NCBI RefSeq assembly: GCF_040545875.1
Contig: NZ_JBEPMR010000019.1
Source: Faecalicatena_A orotica
GTDB taxonomy: Bacteria; Bacillota; Clostridia; Lachnospirales; Lachnospiraceae
Direction: 5' to 3' (one strand)
DNA: 64,000 bases
Part shown: positions 1 to 9,074 of the stretch, in pieces
How positions within the stretch are numbered: the first letter of the stretch is position 1
How the letters are laid out: each line of letters begins with the position of its first letter
Notes under the pieces: model-generated
What the model was told of the DNA's origin: nothing
What the model saw: only the letters and a program-made list of their open reading frames with translations
Databases searched by the model: none
Made by a program: the position numbers and the translations under genes

Positions 1-457
1 ATGCATTTCTGGTCAGCAGCGAAATAAGTGAATAATACGGAACCTGCATTGCCGTCAGACATACGGTATTTACAATGTTGTACATAATGAAAACATAAAC
101 ATATTTCACTGCAGTCGGAAAACTCTGTGGCACAAAGAACAGTAATACCGTTGCAATTGCAAACGGGATACACATGCGTAACAGCCAGGGCCGTGCCTTT
201 CCCATTTTTGACTTTGTATTATCAACCATACGTCCGACAATCAAGTCTGAGACACCGTCAAATAATTTTGAAACTGCAATAATCGTAGAAATAATCGCTG
301 CATCTAAAAATGCGACGTTTGTAAAGTAAACCGTAAGAAACGTTCCGATGATGCCGTTAATCATATTCCATCCAAACGCAGCAGAAGCATAGCCGATCCG
401 TTCATTCCACCCCAGCCTTTGTTCCGGGTCATTGTGTTTTGTTGCTAAATTTAACAT
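1..457 (-). CDS. GPH-family sugar:cation symporter, C-terminus beyond window
   Basis: Only the first 152 codons are visible; the gene runs off the left edge. The start is ATG at 457, preceded by AAGGAG at 9 nt. The visible part has the N-terminal transmembrane helices and the family signature of glycoside-pentoside-hexuronide (MelB-like) permeases: an SKLFDGVSDL stretch at the end of helix 2, followed by the cytoplasmic loop GRMVDNTKSKMGKARPW. These proteins import glycosides with Na+ or H+ across the cytoplasmic membrane. The substrate cannot be read from sequence. Three other GPH genes lie in the window (37843, 47481, 58922), each next to glycoside hydrolases, so a similar neighbour is likely to the left. 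The family call is secure; specificity is unknown. Confidence 0.88.
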   Translation of the reverse strand, partial: MLNLATKHNDPEQRLGWNERIGYASAAFGWNMINGIIGTFLTVYFTNVAFLDAAIISTIIAVSKLFDGVSDLIVGRMVDNTKSKMGKARPWLLRMCIPFAIATVLLFFVPQSFPTAVKYVYVFIMYNIVNTVCLTAMQVPYYSLISLLTRNA

Positions 458-613
458 GATACTTTTCTCCTTCCCTTTGGTTAAACAATAACTAAAAACC
501 TGCATGCACTTTGTTTTTATGTATGTATCCTATAGCAGATTGGGAGATTATTATATCTTTTTTATGTTATTTTTGTTCTTTTTCTGTACAAAATGGGGTT
601 TCGCTTGCGAAAA

Positions 614-637
614 GAGCACCCATGTTTCAGAGTGCTC
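614..637 (-). terminator. probable terminator of the AlbA_2 gene
   Basis: On the minus strand GAGCAC and GTGCTC form a 6-bp stem just past the stop codon at 647, followed by TTTTCGC. The stem is short, so this is tentative. The remaining intergenic bases 458-613 contain the leader of the GPH gene and nothing else I can name. Confidence 0.4.
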
Positions 638-646
638 CCATGAATC

Positions 647-1957
647 TTATCGCGGCAGAGTATACTTCGTATTTTTTCCTTTGCCTTGCTGCTGTAGCTG
701 GCCGCTTTGCAGCATTTGTTTCAAAATCCGGCCTGTCGTGGTTTGACTCACATTCAGCAGTGTTTCCACATCCCGTCGTGAAATTTCGCCTTGTTTCTGA
801 ACCAGACGCATAATCTGTTCTGTTTTATCATTGCCGATTGCAGCTTTGGGTGCGGGAACAGGGGCAGCGTTCACGTTGAGATTAGGAAGTACAATTTTAA
901 AAGCATTGTCCGTGGTCTGAATATTTGGCGCTTTCCCGGTGTTCTGATAAGCTCCCATGATTTTTCTCATTCCGGTGCCGTAAGCCTCTATGAGCTGCAG
1001 ACGGTAAAATACATTTGCCAGCTTTGGATTGCGGCATACAGACAGGCCCATCATTACGTCATCCAAAGAAACCCCGGTGAGCAGGCCGCCGATGGAAACA
1101 AATTCAATGCGGTCTGTGTAAACACCGATAATAGTACTGGCGCTAAAGGAATAATCCCGGTGTACCAGCGAATTCAGCAGCGCTTCGCGCACGGCTACCT
1201 CGGGGTAATCCTTGTTATCAATCCGCAGCAGCTTGTCGAATGTGGCATGTGTCTGATTACGTAAGTCAATATACTCGTAAACTTCATCCATCTGCGCCAG
1301 CAGAGAGCCAGAAAATTCCCGGCGGTCTTTGAATACATTTTGGTCAGTGCCCTCGAAGGTGGCCGCCTTGACGGTGTGGGTACATTGGTCAGACAGCAGC
1401 AAGCCTAAATCCGTGTAAATCCCATCTGTGTTTAGTATCCCCAGAGTTTTCATCTGCGTCGGGCCAAACTTTAGCTTTCTCTTGGAAAATTCGGCACTGG
1501 CCGCATGGAAAGTCAACTCCTGCTCTAAAGAACGCATGTCTTCAAAACTGTCGCCATCTGTTTCTTTTATCATGCGGCGGATGGCTGTATCGGTGGCAGG
1601 CACTGACGATGTACCCTGACGTACATAAACACCCTCGGGCCGCAGCCCTTTTCGTGCCAGATAATAGGGCCTGTCTGTCCCACGCTGCACGTGGACGGCT
1701 ACAATCTGTTTTCCATCTGTTTCCAGTGTTTGATAACGGACGAACATGGTCACATCCGGTTTGATAGAATCGCGCACCATATTGGTAAGCTGCTGTGTTG
1801 TCTGATCCGGACTTTCCACGCCGACAACCGCACCGTCGTCTGCCACGCCTACATACAAAATGCCGCCCTTGCTGTTGGCAAACGCCACGATTTCCTTTTT
1901 TATATCTTCTACGACAATCTGCTTTAGTTCTATTGTTTCACTTTCTTGAAACTTCAT
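647..1957 (-). CDS. AlbA_2 / Schlafen-like ATP-binding transcriptional regulator
   Basis: The 436-residue product has the layout of the AlbA_2 regulator family. Residues about 5-125 form the AlbA_2 domain (ESETIELK at the start, then FANSKGGILYVGVADDG). Residues about 240-360 form an ATPase-like C4 region with EALLNSLVHRDYS and an AYGTGMRKI segment. The last 60 residues look like a winged helix (ISRRDVETLLNVSQTTTGRIL). Such proteins are usually described as nucleic-acid-binding regulators; the ligand is unknown. The start ATG at 1957 has GGAGG upstream. The gene stands alone with its own strong promoter at 1990-2018, overlapped by repeats that the C-terminal HTH may bind, which suggests self-control. 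Confidence 0.85.
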   Translation of the reverse strand: MKFQESETIELKQIVVEDIKKEIVAFANSKGGILYVGVADDGAVVGVESPDQTTQQLTNMVRDSIKPDVTMFVRYQTLETDGKQIVAVHVQRGTDRPYYLARKGLRPEGVYVRQGTSSVPATDTAIRRMIKETDGDSFEDMRSLEQELTFHAASAEFSKRKLKFGPTQMKTLGILNTDGIYTDLGLLLSDQCTHTVKAATFEGTDQNVFKDRREFSGSLLAQMDEVYEYIDLRNQTHATFDKLLRIDNKDYPEVAVREALLNSLVHRDYSFSASTIIGVYTDRIEFVSIGGLLTGVSLDDVMMGLSVCRNPKLANVFYRLQLIEAYGTGMRKIMGAYQNTGKAPNIQTTDNAFKIVLPNLNVNAAPVPAPKAAIGNDKTEQIMRLVQKQGEISRRDVETLLNVSQTTTGRILKQMLQSGQLQQQGKGKNTKYTLPR

Positions 1958-1986
1958 AAAATTGCCTCCATGCTTTTTATTCTACC

Positions 1987-2036
1987 CACATTCTAACCAT
2001 TCTAACCAATTTTGTCAAGCGCGTGGTTAGAATGTG
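1987..2036 (-). promoter_or_regulatory. sigma-A promoter overlapped by a three-box operator
   Basis: On the minus strand TTGACA (2013-2018) and TAGAAT (1990-1995) are 17 nt apart, a near-consensus promoter for the AlbA_2 gene. Three copies of TGGTTAGAAT lie across it. The outer pair is a perfect 13-bp inverted repeat, CACATTCTAACCA at 1987-1999 and TGGTTAGAATGTG at 2024-2036. A third copy is in direct tandem at 1999-2009. The -10 hexamer lies inside one box and the outer box sits just upstream of the -35, an arrangement that suits a repressor. Confidence 0.8.
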
Positions 2037-2054
2037 AACAGAATTAGTTACTGT

Positions 2055-3242
2055 TCAAAATTCTGCCGGCTTCTTCAACTCTCTGTATTTTTTCGGTGAC
2101 ATTTGAAATCTTGCCTTGAATACTTTCCCCAAATAACTTTGTGAAGGGAAGTTTACATATTCTGCAATCCGGGCAATGCTCTCATCTGAATAAATCAGCA
2201 AATTGGCCGCGTGTTCCACCCTTACCTGTACAATATAATCCTGCAGGCGCATCTCCGTCTCCCGGTGGAACAGCTTTGAAAGATAAGTCGGACTGATCCC
2301 CAGCACATCTGCAATCTCTTCCTGATATATCTTCTCACGGTAATGCTTCTCAACGTAATCCTTGCATCGCTCCACATAGTTGGACATGCTTCTGCTTTTC
2401 TGCTGTTTCAGGACACGGCTGGTTAATTCTTTGACTGCCTGATTCCGGTATTCAATAATCTGTGCGATATCACTGCTTGAGTCACTTTTCTGAATATAAA
2501 AATCGCTCAGGCGGTAGGCAATCGATGGCGAAAGCCCTCCTTCGATTGCCGCCCTTGTACAAAGTGTGATCGCCACTACAGCCACATTTTTCCAGTGGCT
2601 GATCTCCTTTTCCGAAAGCTTCCCGAGGTCTACGTCCATATTCCGGGAATACAGAATCGCATCTTCAACAGCTCCGTTCCTCACACAGTCCAGAAGTTTC
2701 CGTTCTTCCTGATATGTATGGTGATAAAGTTCATCCTCGTCTTCTTTTAGCTGGAAAAATACCTGCTCCTTTTCTATCTGCTCTTTTGTGTCCTGAATGA
2801 AATGATTTGCACGGTTCAGTTCGTCATAGCTATATTCCCGTAGCAGGATTTCCCCGGCCAGCAGACCGGCAATATCCAGCACCTCAGAAAAAGTGAAGTG
2901 CCGTAGTCTCTTTTCGTTATCTCCGTTTATCCCATAATGCCGATAATACTGATGCAGTTCCAGACGGCTCAGTAGCTTAAGGCTCATGGGACCTGCAAAA
3001 TAATAAGCGCCGCCGCTTTTCAGACAGGCAAAACAAACCTGATAATCGTCCTTGTAAATATACGGTTCCGTTTGTGCTTCTGCCTGTTTCATTAGATCTT
3101 CCCTGAGAGCATTGGATAGATAGAGCGGGTTACTTAAGTTATGTTCCTGACAACAGCAGACTCCCTTTTCTGTTATGTAAAAAATGCCTATCTTTAGCAG
3201 GCCTGCGATTTTTTGTAATTTATATTCTGGCGGGTTGTTCAT
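2055..3242 (-). CDS. AraC-family transcriptional regulator
   Basis: The 395-residue protein ends in a double helix-turn-helix of AraC type (about residues 295-390): YQEEIADVLGISPTYLSKLF for the first HTH and ESIARIAEYVNFPSQSYLGKVF for the second, closing with MSPKKYRELK. The N-terminal 280 residues are not an obvious cupin. They resemble the N-terminal part of the two AraC genes at 36389 and 42314, including an R-A-A-x-x-G-G segment and a helical linker before the HTH, so the three are paralogs. Start ATG at 3242 follows AGAGGTG. It lies just downstream of the broken metallophosphoesterase end and the GH3 gene, and may control that GH3, which is inference. Confidence 0.88.
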   Translation of the reverse strand: MNNPPEYKLQKIAGLLKIGIFYITEKGVCCCQEHNLSNPLYLSNALREDLMKQAEAQTEPYIYKDDYQVCFACLKSGGAYYFAGPMSLKLLSRLELHQYYRHYGINGDNEKRLRHFTFSEVLDIAGLLAGEILLREYSYDELNRANHFIQDTKEQIEKEQVFFQLKEDEDELYHHTYQEERKLLDCVRNGAVEDAILYSRNMDVDLGKLSEKEISHWKNVAVVAITLCTRAAIEGGLSPSIAYRLSDFYIQKSDSSSDIAQIIEYRNQAVKELTSRVLKQQKSRSMSNYVERCKDYVEKHYREKIYQEEIADVLGISPTYLSKLFHRETEMRLQDYIVQVRVEHAANLLIYSDESIARIAEYVNFPSQSYLGKVFKARFQMSPKKYRELKKPAEF

Positions 3243-3278
3243 CTCATCACCTCTGTGCGTTTTTATAGCAATATGTTC

Positions 3279-3356
3279 TTAGCTAAGTATAACATAAAAG
3301 AGGGCATGGCTGGTATGTCCCTCAGTCCTAAGAGGGGATCCCCATCCCCACCGGTA
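3279..3356 (-). pseudogene. C-terminal scrap of a metallophosphoesterase
   Basis: Read on the minus strand with one added T near 3346, these 78 bases encode FTGWGWGSPLRTEGHTSHA and end in a stop at 3279. This closely matches the C-terminal FTGWGYPFRTEGH of the intact metallophosphoesterase at 62174-63292. Only the last 25 codons remain, directly after the GH3 stop codon. It is a decayed fragment; no function is expected. Confidence 0.6.
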
Positions 3357-3359
3357 AAG

Positions 3360-6300
3360 TTAGCCAGTCTTTTTTCTATATCGGACAATGACAAATGCAC
3401 CAATCAAGATTACCAGAAGTCCAATCCCAACATCAACACCGATGAAAATCTTGGTCATAGTATCTAATCCGCCTGCATTCGTATCTTTTACTGTGTAGTT
3501 TCCACTGTTTGCCACAGTGTACATAATATTTTTGGATGCCTGGCGTAGTGCTTTTGCCAGTGTGGCAGAATCTGTGTCTGTAAGTTTATTGGATTCATGC
3601 TGCATAAATCCAAGCATACCATCATTGCCATTGCGTACACAGTCATCCGTATTCTGATATCCATAAGAACCATTCCAGTCTGTCAGTACCATGCCACGGA
3701 ATCCCCATTCCTCACGGAGCACGGTATTCAGCAGATTCGGGTTGGCACCAGACCATCTGTCTCCTATGAACACGAAGGAAGACATTACTGCAAGAGGTTT
3801 GTTATTTTCAAAGTCAAAGTTCTTTACAGAAATTTCAAACGGTTTTAAATAAATCTCACGAATTGTCTGCTCATTGGAATATGTAAGCAGCATACTGCAG
3901 CGGTTTCCTTCCTGCTCGTTCAGTGCAAAATGCTTGATGTACGCATATACACCTCTTTCTGCTGCTGCATTCACCTCACTGGATGCAATATGCCCGGAAA
4001 GCACGCTGTCCTCTGAGTAATACTCAAAGTTACGCCCACCGAACGCTGAACGGTGTATATTCATAGCCGGTCCATACCAGCCATAAATACCGCAGTCTGC
4101 ATACTCTGCTGCTAATGCATCGCCCACATCATATGCCAGCTCTTTGTTCCAAGTCTGCGCAATCAGTACCTCTACCGGATATGCTGTTCCATATACCTGA
4201 ATATACCAGTCATTTAAGCCTGATGTTCCGTCACTGTCTAATGTAGCCACCTTCCCTACTGATTTGACAGCTACCGTCTGGAATCCTGCCAGATTGACCA
4301 ACTGAGTCATATCTTCCATGGAAAGCTGGTCCAGCAGGTCTTCCCACAATGGGTCGTCATAATCCTTCCCTGTCAGGTCTGCCAGTTCCACTCCATGATC
4401 CTCACCCATTACCGGCATTTCATTCTCTGGGTTATTGTATTTTGCTGGGTCATAGAAGGCAACTGATTTTTCTGTCACGCTTGCCAAGGTTGCTTCATCC
4501 ATGGCGTAATCTTCCTCGGATGGGGCAGCGATAGCCTGGCTGTAATTTGCAAATCCATTGGCACGGGAGAGATATGTCACATCCCCGGCAGAATAATCTT
4601 CAAACTGGTTTGTTGCTGTCAGAATATCTGATTCTCTCCCTTCTTCGTTATAGATGATATCCTCATCTACGATAAAACGCTCCTCTGCAATGACGGTATG
4701 AGAATCGGAGCGAAGAGAAATCGCATATTCTCCCTGTTCCAGAATATATCCGCCTCCCGGTACTTTGAACTCGGAAGAATCATAAGAAGCCATATTTTCT
4801 TTTGAAATCTCGAAAGATAAAGTCTCCGACTCGCCCGGCTCCAGTATATCTGTTTTTCCAAATTCAATCAGATTTACAGAAGCTTTTTCAATTCCACCTT
4901 CTGTATATGGTGGTGTGTAATAGATTTCTACTGGGGTTTTCCCAGATACTTCCCCGGTATTGGTTACAGTCACATCCATAGAAATACTATTTCCATTGTC
5001 CGCAAAATTTGCAATCTCCTGTGTAAAGGCTGTATAAGAAAGACCATAGCCGAAGGGGTATTGTACCATTTCACCATAATTAATCAGCCCTTCTTCCGCA
5101 GCCGTCTCATAGAATTTATACCCTACATAGATACCTTCTGTATAGTTTACAAACGCCTGTACTCCCTGATAGGCCGGATCTGCCTCTAAAGAGGCCTCAA
5201 CCAGTTCCTGAGTATTGTTAAATATAAAACTTCCAAAATTATTATAAGTTGGTGTGCTTGTCAAATCATACACATAGGTATCCACGGTCCTGCCGGATGG
5301 ATTCATGGTGCCGTTTAAAATTTCTCCAAGTGCCGCCATTCCGGTAGCGCCTGTTCCCGGAGCCAGTATGACAGCATCAATAGCTTCATTTTCAACCCAC
5401 CCAAGTTCCAGTGTATTATTTGCATTAATTAATACAATCACGTTCTCAAATTCAGAGCTTACCATTTCAATCATGGCTTCTTCTGTACTGGAAAGCTCTA
5501 AGTAGTGCTCTCCCTGCTCGAAATCATCATAGTCACCATTATTGTTATATATACCATCGTAATAATCATATAAAGCGTTCCCATACTCACCCCGCGGATC
5601 GTATGTACCATCGATCAAAGCCTTCATATCCATAGGCTCATCTCTTCCTTCACCACCGGTTCTTGCAATTGTCACAACTGCAGTATCGGAAAATTCCTTT
5701 GCCTCATCCATAATTTCATCCGTATAATAATCGACTGGCGGCTCTGGCAAAGACCAGTCTGTCATTCTCCAGCCTTCTTCGTTCTCAAAAGCTCCCGGTC
5801 TTTCGTCCGCATATTCTTTATACAGATTAATCAAAGTATCATTCGTCTCAAAGCCTGCCATTTCAAGAGATTCCGTTATGCCTATGCTGCCCGTACTATC
5901 GCTGGCACCGGATCCTGTTCCGCTGAAAACTGGTGACACAGAAGCCCAGCCAAATACATTGACCGTTTTAATATCTGATGCTAATGGCAGAGTACCGTCA
6001 TTTTTCAGCAGCACCATACCCTCTTCCCCGACTTTCTGAATAACCTCTTTGGAATGTTTCACCGTCTCTTCGGATACCGAACCCCGTCCATTGATAATTG
6101 GAGCAAGGTTATTATACATCGGTCCAAAACTAATGATATTGGCAATTACTGCAACTACTAATACCCATGCCAGCCCAGCACTCCAGCGTACCACATGGCG
6201 GGTTCCTTTCTTTACAAACCAATGCGCTGCAATCAATATAATAGCTACAAGGACTGACACTCCCAGAACCACATAGACATAACCACTCAACTGGTTCGCA

Positions 6301-6377
6301 TAGTTATCGATGTCTGCCTGACTGACTCCCAGACTTAAAAAGAATGGTGACAGAAGTTCCACTAAAAACTCAATCAT
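3360..6377 (-). CDS. membrane-bracketed, circularly permuted GH3 beta-glycosidase (copy 1)
   Basis: This 1005-residue protein is GH3-like but in permuted order. Two TM helices (about 31-55 and 64-84) come first. The GH3 C-terminal domain follows (EEGMVLLKNDGTLPL; acid/base candidate in GGEGRDEP), then an Fn3-like domain after FGYGLSY, then the GH3 TIM-barrel domain (from about residue 665, nucleophile candidate Asp900 in VLTDW). A last TM helix (about 977-999) ends in RYRKKTG. By the positive-inside rule the catalytic part faces outward. Permuted GH3 enzymes are known from Butyrivibrio and Ruminococcus; substrate here is unknown, beta-glucoside most likely. Start ATG at 6377 has AGGAGG. Upstream are its own two-component genes, and a paralog with the same neighbours is at 10631. 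Confidence 0.85.
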   Translation of the reverse strand: MIEFLVELLSPFFLSLGVSQADIDNYANQLSGYVYVVLGVSVLVAIILIAAHWFVKKGTRHVVRWSAGLAWVLVVAVIANIISFGPMYNNLAPIINGRGSVSEETVKHSKEVIQKVGEEGMVLLKNDGTLPLASDIKTVNVFGWASVSPVFSGTGSGASDSTGSIGITESLEMAGFETNDTLINLYKEYADERPGAFENEEGWRMTDWSLPEPPVDYYTDEIMDEAKEFSDTAVVTIARTGGEGRDEPMDMKALIDGTYDPRGEYGNALYDYYDGIYNNNGDYDDFEQGEHYLELSSTEEAMIEMVSSEFENVIVLINANNTLELGWVENEAIDAVILAPGTGATGMAALGEILNGTMNPSGRTVDTYVYDLTSTPTYNNFGSFIFNNTQELVEASLEADPAYQGVQAFVNYTEGIYVGYKFYETAAEEGLINYGEMVQYPFGYGLSYTAFTQEIANFADNGNSISMDVTVTNTGEVSGKTPVEIYYTPPYTEGGIEKASVNLIEFGKTDILEPGESETLSFEISKENMASYDSSEFKVPGGGYILEQGEYAISLRSDSHTVIAEERFIVDEDIIYNEEGRESDILTATNQFEDYSAGDVTYLSRANGFANYSQAIAAPSEEDYAMDEATLASVTEKSVAFYDPAKYNNPENEMPVMGEDHGVELADLTGKDYDDPLWEDLLDQLSMEDMTQLVNLAGFQTVAVKSVGKVATLDSDGTSGLNDWYIQVYGTAYPVEVLIAQTWNKELAYDVGDALAAEYADCGIYGWYGPAMNIHRSAFGGRNFEYYSEDSVLSGHIASSEVNAAAERGVYAYIKHFALNEQEGNRCSMLLTYSNEQTIREIYLKPFEISVKNFDFENNKPLAVMSSFVFIGDRWSGANPNLLNTVLREEWGFRGMVLTDWNGSYGYQNTDDCVRNGNDGMLGFMQHESNKLTDTDSATLAKALRQASKNIMYTVANSGNYTVKDTNAGGLDTMTKIFIGVDVGIGLLVILIGAFVIVRYRKKTG

Positions 6378-6442
6378 TTCCTTTTCCTCCTATAATCCTC
6401 TTATCTTACATTTCCCTGAGTACCGGCTCTCATTTATATGCA

Positions 6443-6505
6443 ATTATAACAAAGGAAAAGGATTTTTACCGTTATCCCGGAAAGTGGTTACTTTTTCAGG
6501 ATAAC
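6443..6505 (-). promoter_or_regulatory. candidate regulated promoter of GH3 copy 1
   Basis: A TATAAT -10 box is present on the minus strand at 6443-6448, but there is no acceptable -35, as expected for an activator-dependent promoter. Upstream lies an inverted repeat, GTTATCC (6471-6477) and GGATAAC (6499-6505), which overlaps the kinase stop codon. A related GTTAT(C/T)CTG motif is at 13666-13674 in front of GH3 copy 2. It may be the LytTR regulator site; this is inference. Confidence 0.4.
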
Positions 6506-7818
6506 TGGTTGTTTTCAGGGAGAAGAACATTCAAAATAAATTTGCCGTCACGCACATTCATAAACATCTCTCCATGATATTTTTCAGCAATATAGCGAAT
6601 ACTTTTCACACCAAATCCATGATAACGTTTATCTTTTTTGCCCGTAACCGGCAGACCGTCCTGAAATTCGGGTACAATGCTACAGCGGTTTTCAAGACGT
6701 ATCAAAAACGTATCCTGATGTTTTTTAATATGCAGACTGATGCTGCGCTCCTCTTCCTTCTCCAGAAGAACCCGTTCTATAGCATTATCCAGCGCATTCC
6801 CCATCAGGGAGTAGATATCTGCCGGATGCATGAAATTAATAAGCGTACCATCTGCCATACAACTGAAGGCTACCTTATATTCATTGAAAATCAGACTTTT
6901 TTCCCGCAAAATGTAATCAAGTGCTTCACATCCAGTGTGGAAAATCGCATCATAAATGGAAACTGCCTGCTGCACTTCCTTCATGTATTCAGTACGGTCT
7001 CTTCTGTCTTCCATTTTTGCAAATGTCTTTAGCTGATGTTTCAGGTCATGGCACTTTATATTAATAATATCAATTGTCTCCTTGGAACTTTTTTGCTGGG
7101 CATTTGCCAACTGCAGAAGCTGTTCCATAATTTCCTGTTCTTTTTTCATACGATTCTCTCTAAGGACATAATATTCCATGCTCAGAACCAGCATACAGCA
7201 TAAAAATCCATAGGCCGGACAAAGCACTGCCGTATAAATATTGACTGGGGCATTCTGTGGATAAGAGTAAAACACACTAAGCCCTACTGCCGCCACTGCC
7301 AATACCAGTGCAAATATGGCAATACGGATATCTTCGCTGCGTAATCCGTCTTTATCCTGATTCTTTTTTACCAGTAACAGATATATCAGCCACGCCCATA
7401 AAATATATAAGAAATACTGCGTAAGTATACGCAAGACACCCTCAACCTCTAGTGACTGTCTCGTTATATACAGTAAAATCCTGAGTAATGCATAACACAT
7501 ATGCTGCGTTGCATACCCTCCGGCAATTACAAATACTGTCTCCAATATACTCAAATCATAACTAATGAAAATGGGCAGGACAGTAATTACTGCATATCCC
7601 AAATATAAAAACACATAAGGTATCAACGATTCACCACTAATATAGTCTATAAAATTCATCCAAAGTCCAGACAGCACAATCGTTATGAACATTGTTCCTG
7701 TCATTCTGGGAATAAAATGTTCTCTTCTTGGCTTTTTTGCCAGAAATGCAGCTTCACAAATCAGAAGCTCTGCCGGAAAATGAATAAAGTTTAAATTCAA
7801 TATACTGTAAATATCCAC
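6496..7818 (-). CDS. GHKL (AgrC-like) sensor histidine kinase, copy 1
   Basis: The 440-residue protein has about six hydrophobic segments (residues 10-235), then a coiled linker and a kinase core. The likely phospho-acceptor His is in INIKCHDLKHQL, the N box is LMGNALDNAIE, and the G box is HGFGVKSI. This is the GHKL type that partners LytTR regulators, as in AgrC. The start is GTG at 7818, overlapping the TAG stop of the response regulator by one base, with AGGAGG before it, so the pair is translationally coupled. No AgrB or AgrD gene is nearby, so the signal is not a recognisable Agr peptide. It is paralogous to 13776-15077. Confidence 0.9.
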   Translation of the reverse strand: MDIYSILNLNFIHFPAELLICEAAFLAKKPRREHFIPRMTGTMFITIVLSGLWMNFIDYISGESLIPYVFLYLGYAVITVLPIFISYDLSILETVFVIAGGYATQHMCYALLRILLYITRQSLEVEGVLRILTQYFLYILWAWLIYLLLVKKNQDKDGLRSEDIRIAIFALVLAVAAVGLSVFYSYPQNAPVNIYTAVLCPAYGFLCCMLVLSMEYYVLRENRMKKEQEIMEQLLQLANAQQKSSKETIDIINIKCHDLKHQLKTFAKMEDRRDRTEYMKEVQQAVSIYDAIFHTGCEALDYILREKSLIFNEYKVAFSCMADGTLINFMHPADIYSLMGNALDNAIERVLLEKEEERSISLHIKKHQDTFLIRLENRCSIVPEFQDGLPVTGKKDKRYHGFGVKSIRYIAEKYHGEMFMNVRDGKFILNVLLPENNQLS

Positions 7819-8522
7819 TAGAAACCTCCTCCTATATATTCTGCGTATTCCTCGATAAACTGTTTCCTCATTCTTCTGGAAAGAGGTAATTCTTTCTTTC
7901 CAACCAATACCATATCTTTCCCTATATAACGAACATTCTCAAAATTTACCAGACACCCATGCGTGCATTCTGAGAATGACATATTTCCTAGTTTATCCTT
8001 CAATGTCTTGATGGTGCCCGGCACCCGTATTGTCTCACCTAACGTATGGAATACCAGATTATCTTTCTCTTTTTCCACATACAAAATATCTGACAATAGA
8101 ATCCGGTGAACCCCTGCTTTGCTGTTCAGGAGAATTTGGCGCTGTTCCCTTCTTTTTGAAAACCTGATTGCCTTTTCCAGTTTTTCTGAAAAAAGGTAAT
8201 AACTTACCGGTTTAACAATAAAATCAATGGCATTTACCTCGTAACCACTAATGGCATACTGTGCCATATTTGTCACAAAAATAATTCCGACAGCCTGATC
8301 CTTCTTACGAATTTCATGGGCCACCTGCAGCCCGTCACTTCCCGGCATTTCAATATCCAGAAAGATAACATCATACTGACTGTTGTACTCTTCCAAAAAA
8401 TCAAAGCTGGCCTCATATACATCGGCCTGTATCGTATCATTTCGTTCGACCTGAAATTTCTCTATGTACTTCACCAATATCTGTGCATCCGATTTTGTAT
8501 CATCTAATATTGCCACCTTCAA
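7818..8522 (-). CDS. LytTR response regulator, copy 1 (TTG start)
   Basis: The product has 234 residues: a receiver domain (acidic DD near the start, VIFLDIEMPG with the phospho-Asp, Lys in FIVKPV) and a LytTR DNA-binding domain (about 135-234; ILYVEKEKDNLVFH, GCLVNFENV, LPLSRRMRKQF). I chose TTG at 8522 because AGGGGG lies 8 nt upstream and the paralog at 15077-15784 begins at the matching residue (LKVAILDD against LKVALVDD). The frame stays open another 50 codons upstream, but those codons encode an aldo/keto reductase tail and are not part of this gene. It is followed directly by its kinase and then GH3. Confidence 0.88.
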   Translation of the reverse strand: MKVAILDDTKSDAQILVKYIEKFQVERNDTIQADVYEASFDFLEEYNSQYDVIFLDIEMPGSDGLQVAHEIRKKDQAVGIIFVTNMAQYAISGYEVNAIDFIVKPVSYYLFSEKLEKAIRFSKRREQRQILLNSKAGVHRILLSDILYVEKEKDNLVFHTLGETIRVPGTIKTLKDKLGNMSFSECTHGCLVNFENVRYIGKDMVLVGKKELPLSRRMRKQFIEEYAEYIGGGF

Positions 8523-9074
8523 ATCAGTTCCCCCTATCTTTTTATAAACAAAGGTCACAACATGCTCCGTCACAGAACCCCCCCCCAGCTTTTCTAACCT
8601 GCTGATTTCTTCCGGGGTCAGCTCAATCTGTGACACTGCCAGCGCTTCTTCCACTTGGCTGACTTTTGTCACACCGATAATGGGAAGTGTTCCCTTAGCA
8701 ATTGCCCAGGCCGTTGCTACCTGTGCTGGACTGGCATCAAAGCGTGTTCCTATGATTTTCAGTTCATGGATAAGTGCAGTTAGTTCTTTCAGATGTGGGT
8801 TATAGGAATCTCCCCGTCCTGTTCCTGCCGGGAAAGGATTTGCCTCGGTATATTTTCCTGTGAGCGCCCCCTGTTCCAGTAGATATCCATTACATCCGTG
8901 TGAAGACGCGCCTTACTGCCGTTGATCATCTCTTGCATGGCATCCGGCGAGTCACTGGCAGTCTGTGGGGTAAATTTCGTGGAGATTATCACATCATCAC
9001 GCACTACCTCTTTCACGAAATTACCAAGAACATGCACCTAATGCTATATGTGGTATCTTTTTCTTGTTATCCAT
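8523..9074 (-). pseudogene. aldo/keto reductase, decayed
   Basis: The start ATG at 9074 overlaps the stop of the small gene upstream (TAATG), and MDNKKKIPHIALGACSW follows before an early stop. In other frames one then finds VRDDVIISTKFTPQTAS (about 9010), a block around ALIHELKIIGTRFDASPAQ (8740-8690), and the C-terminal VEEALAVSQIELTPEEISRL (about 8600). An intact aldo/keto reductase is about 270-330 codons; here about 180 remain with at least two frame changes and internal deletions. A nine-C run at 8578-8586 lies in the tail. It once formed an operon with the small gene at 9074. Confidence 0.85.

Noticed and set aside
791..1264. Plus-strand open frame of 157 codons
   Set aside because: It is antisense to the AlbA_2 gene, lacks a ribosome site and shows no protein-like pattern.
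3334..3343. GGGGATCCCC palindrome as a regulatory site
   Set aside because: It falls within the coding remnant of a metallophosphoesterase (glycine-rich segment) and is explained by that.
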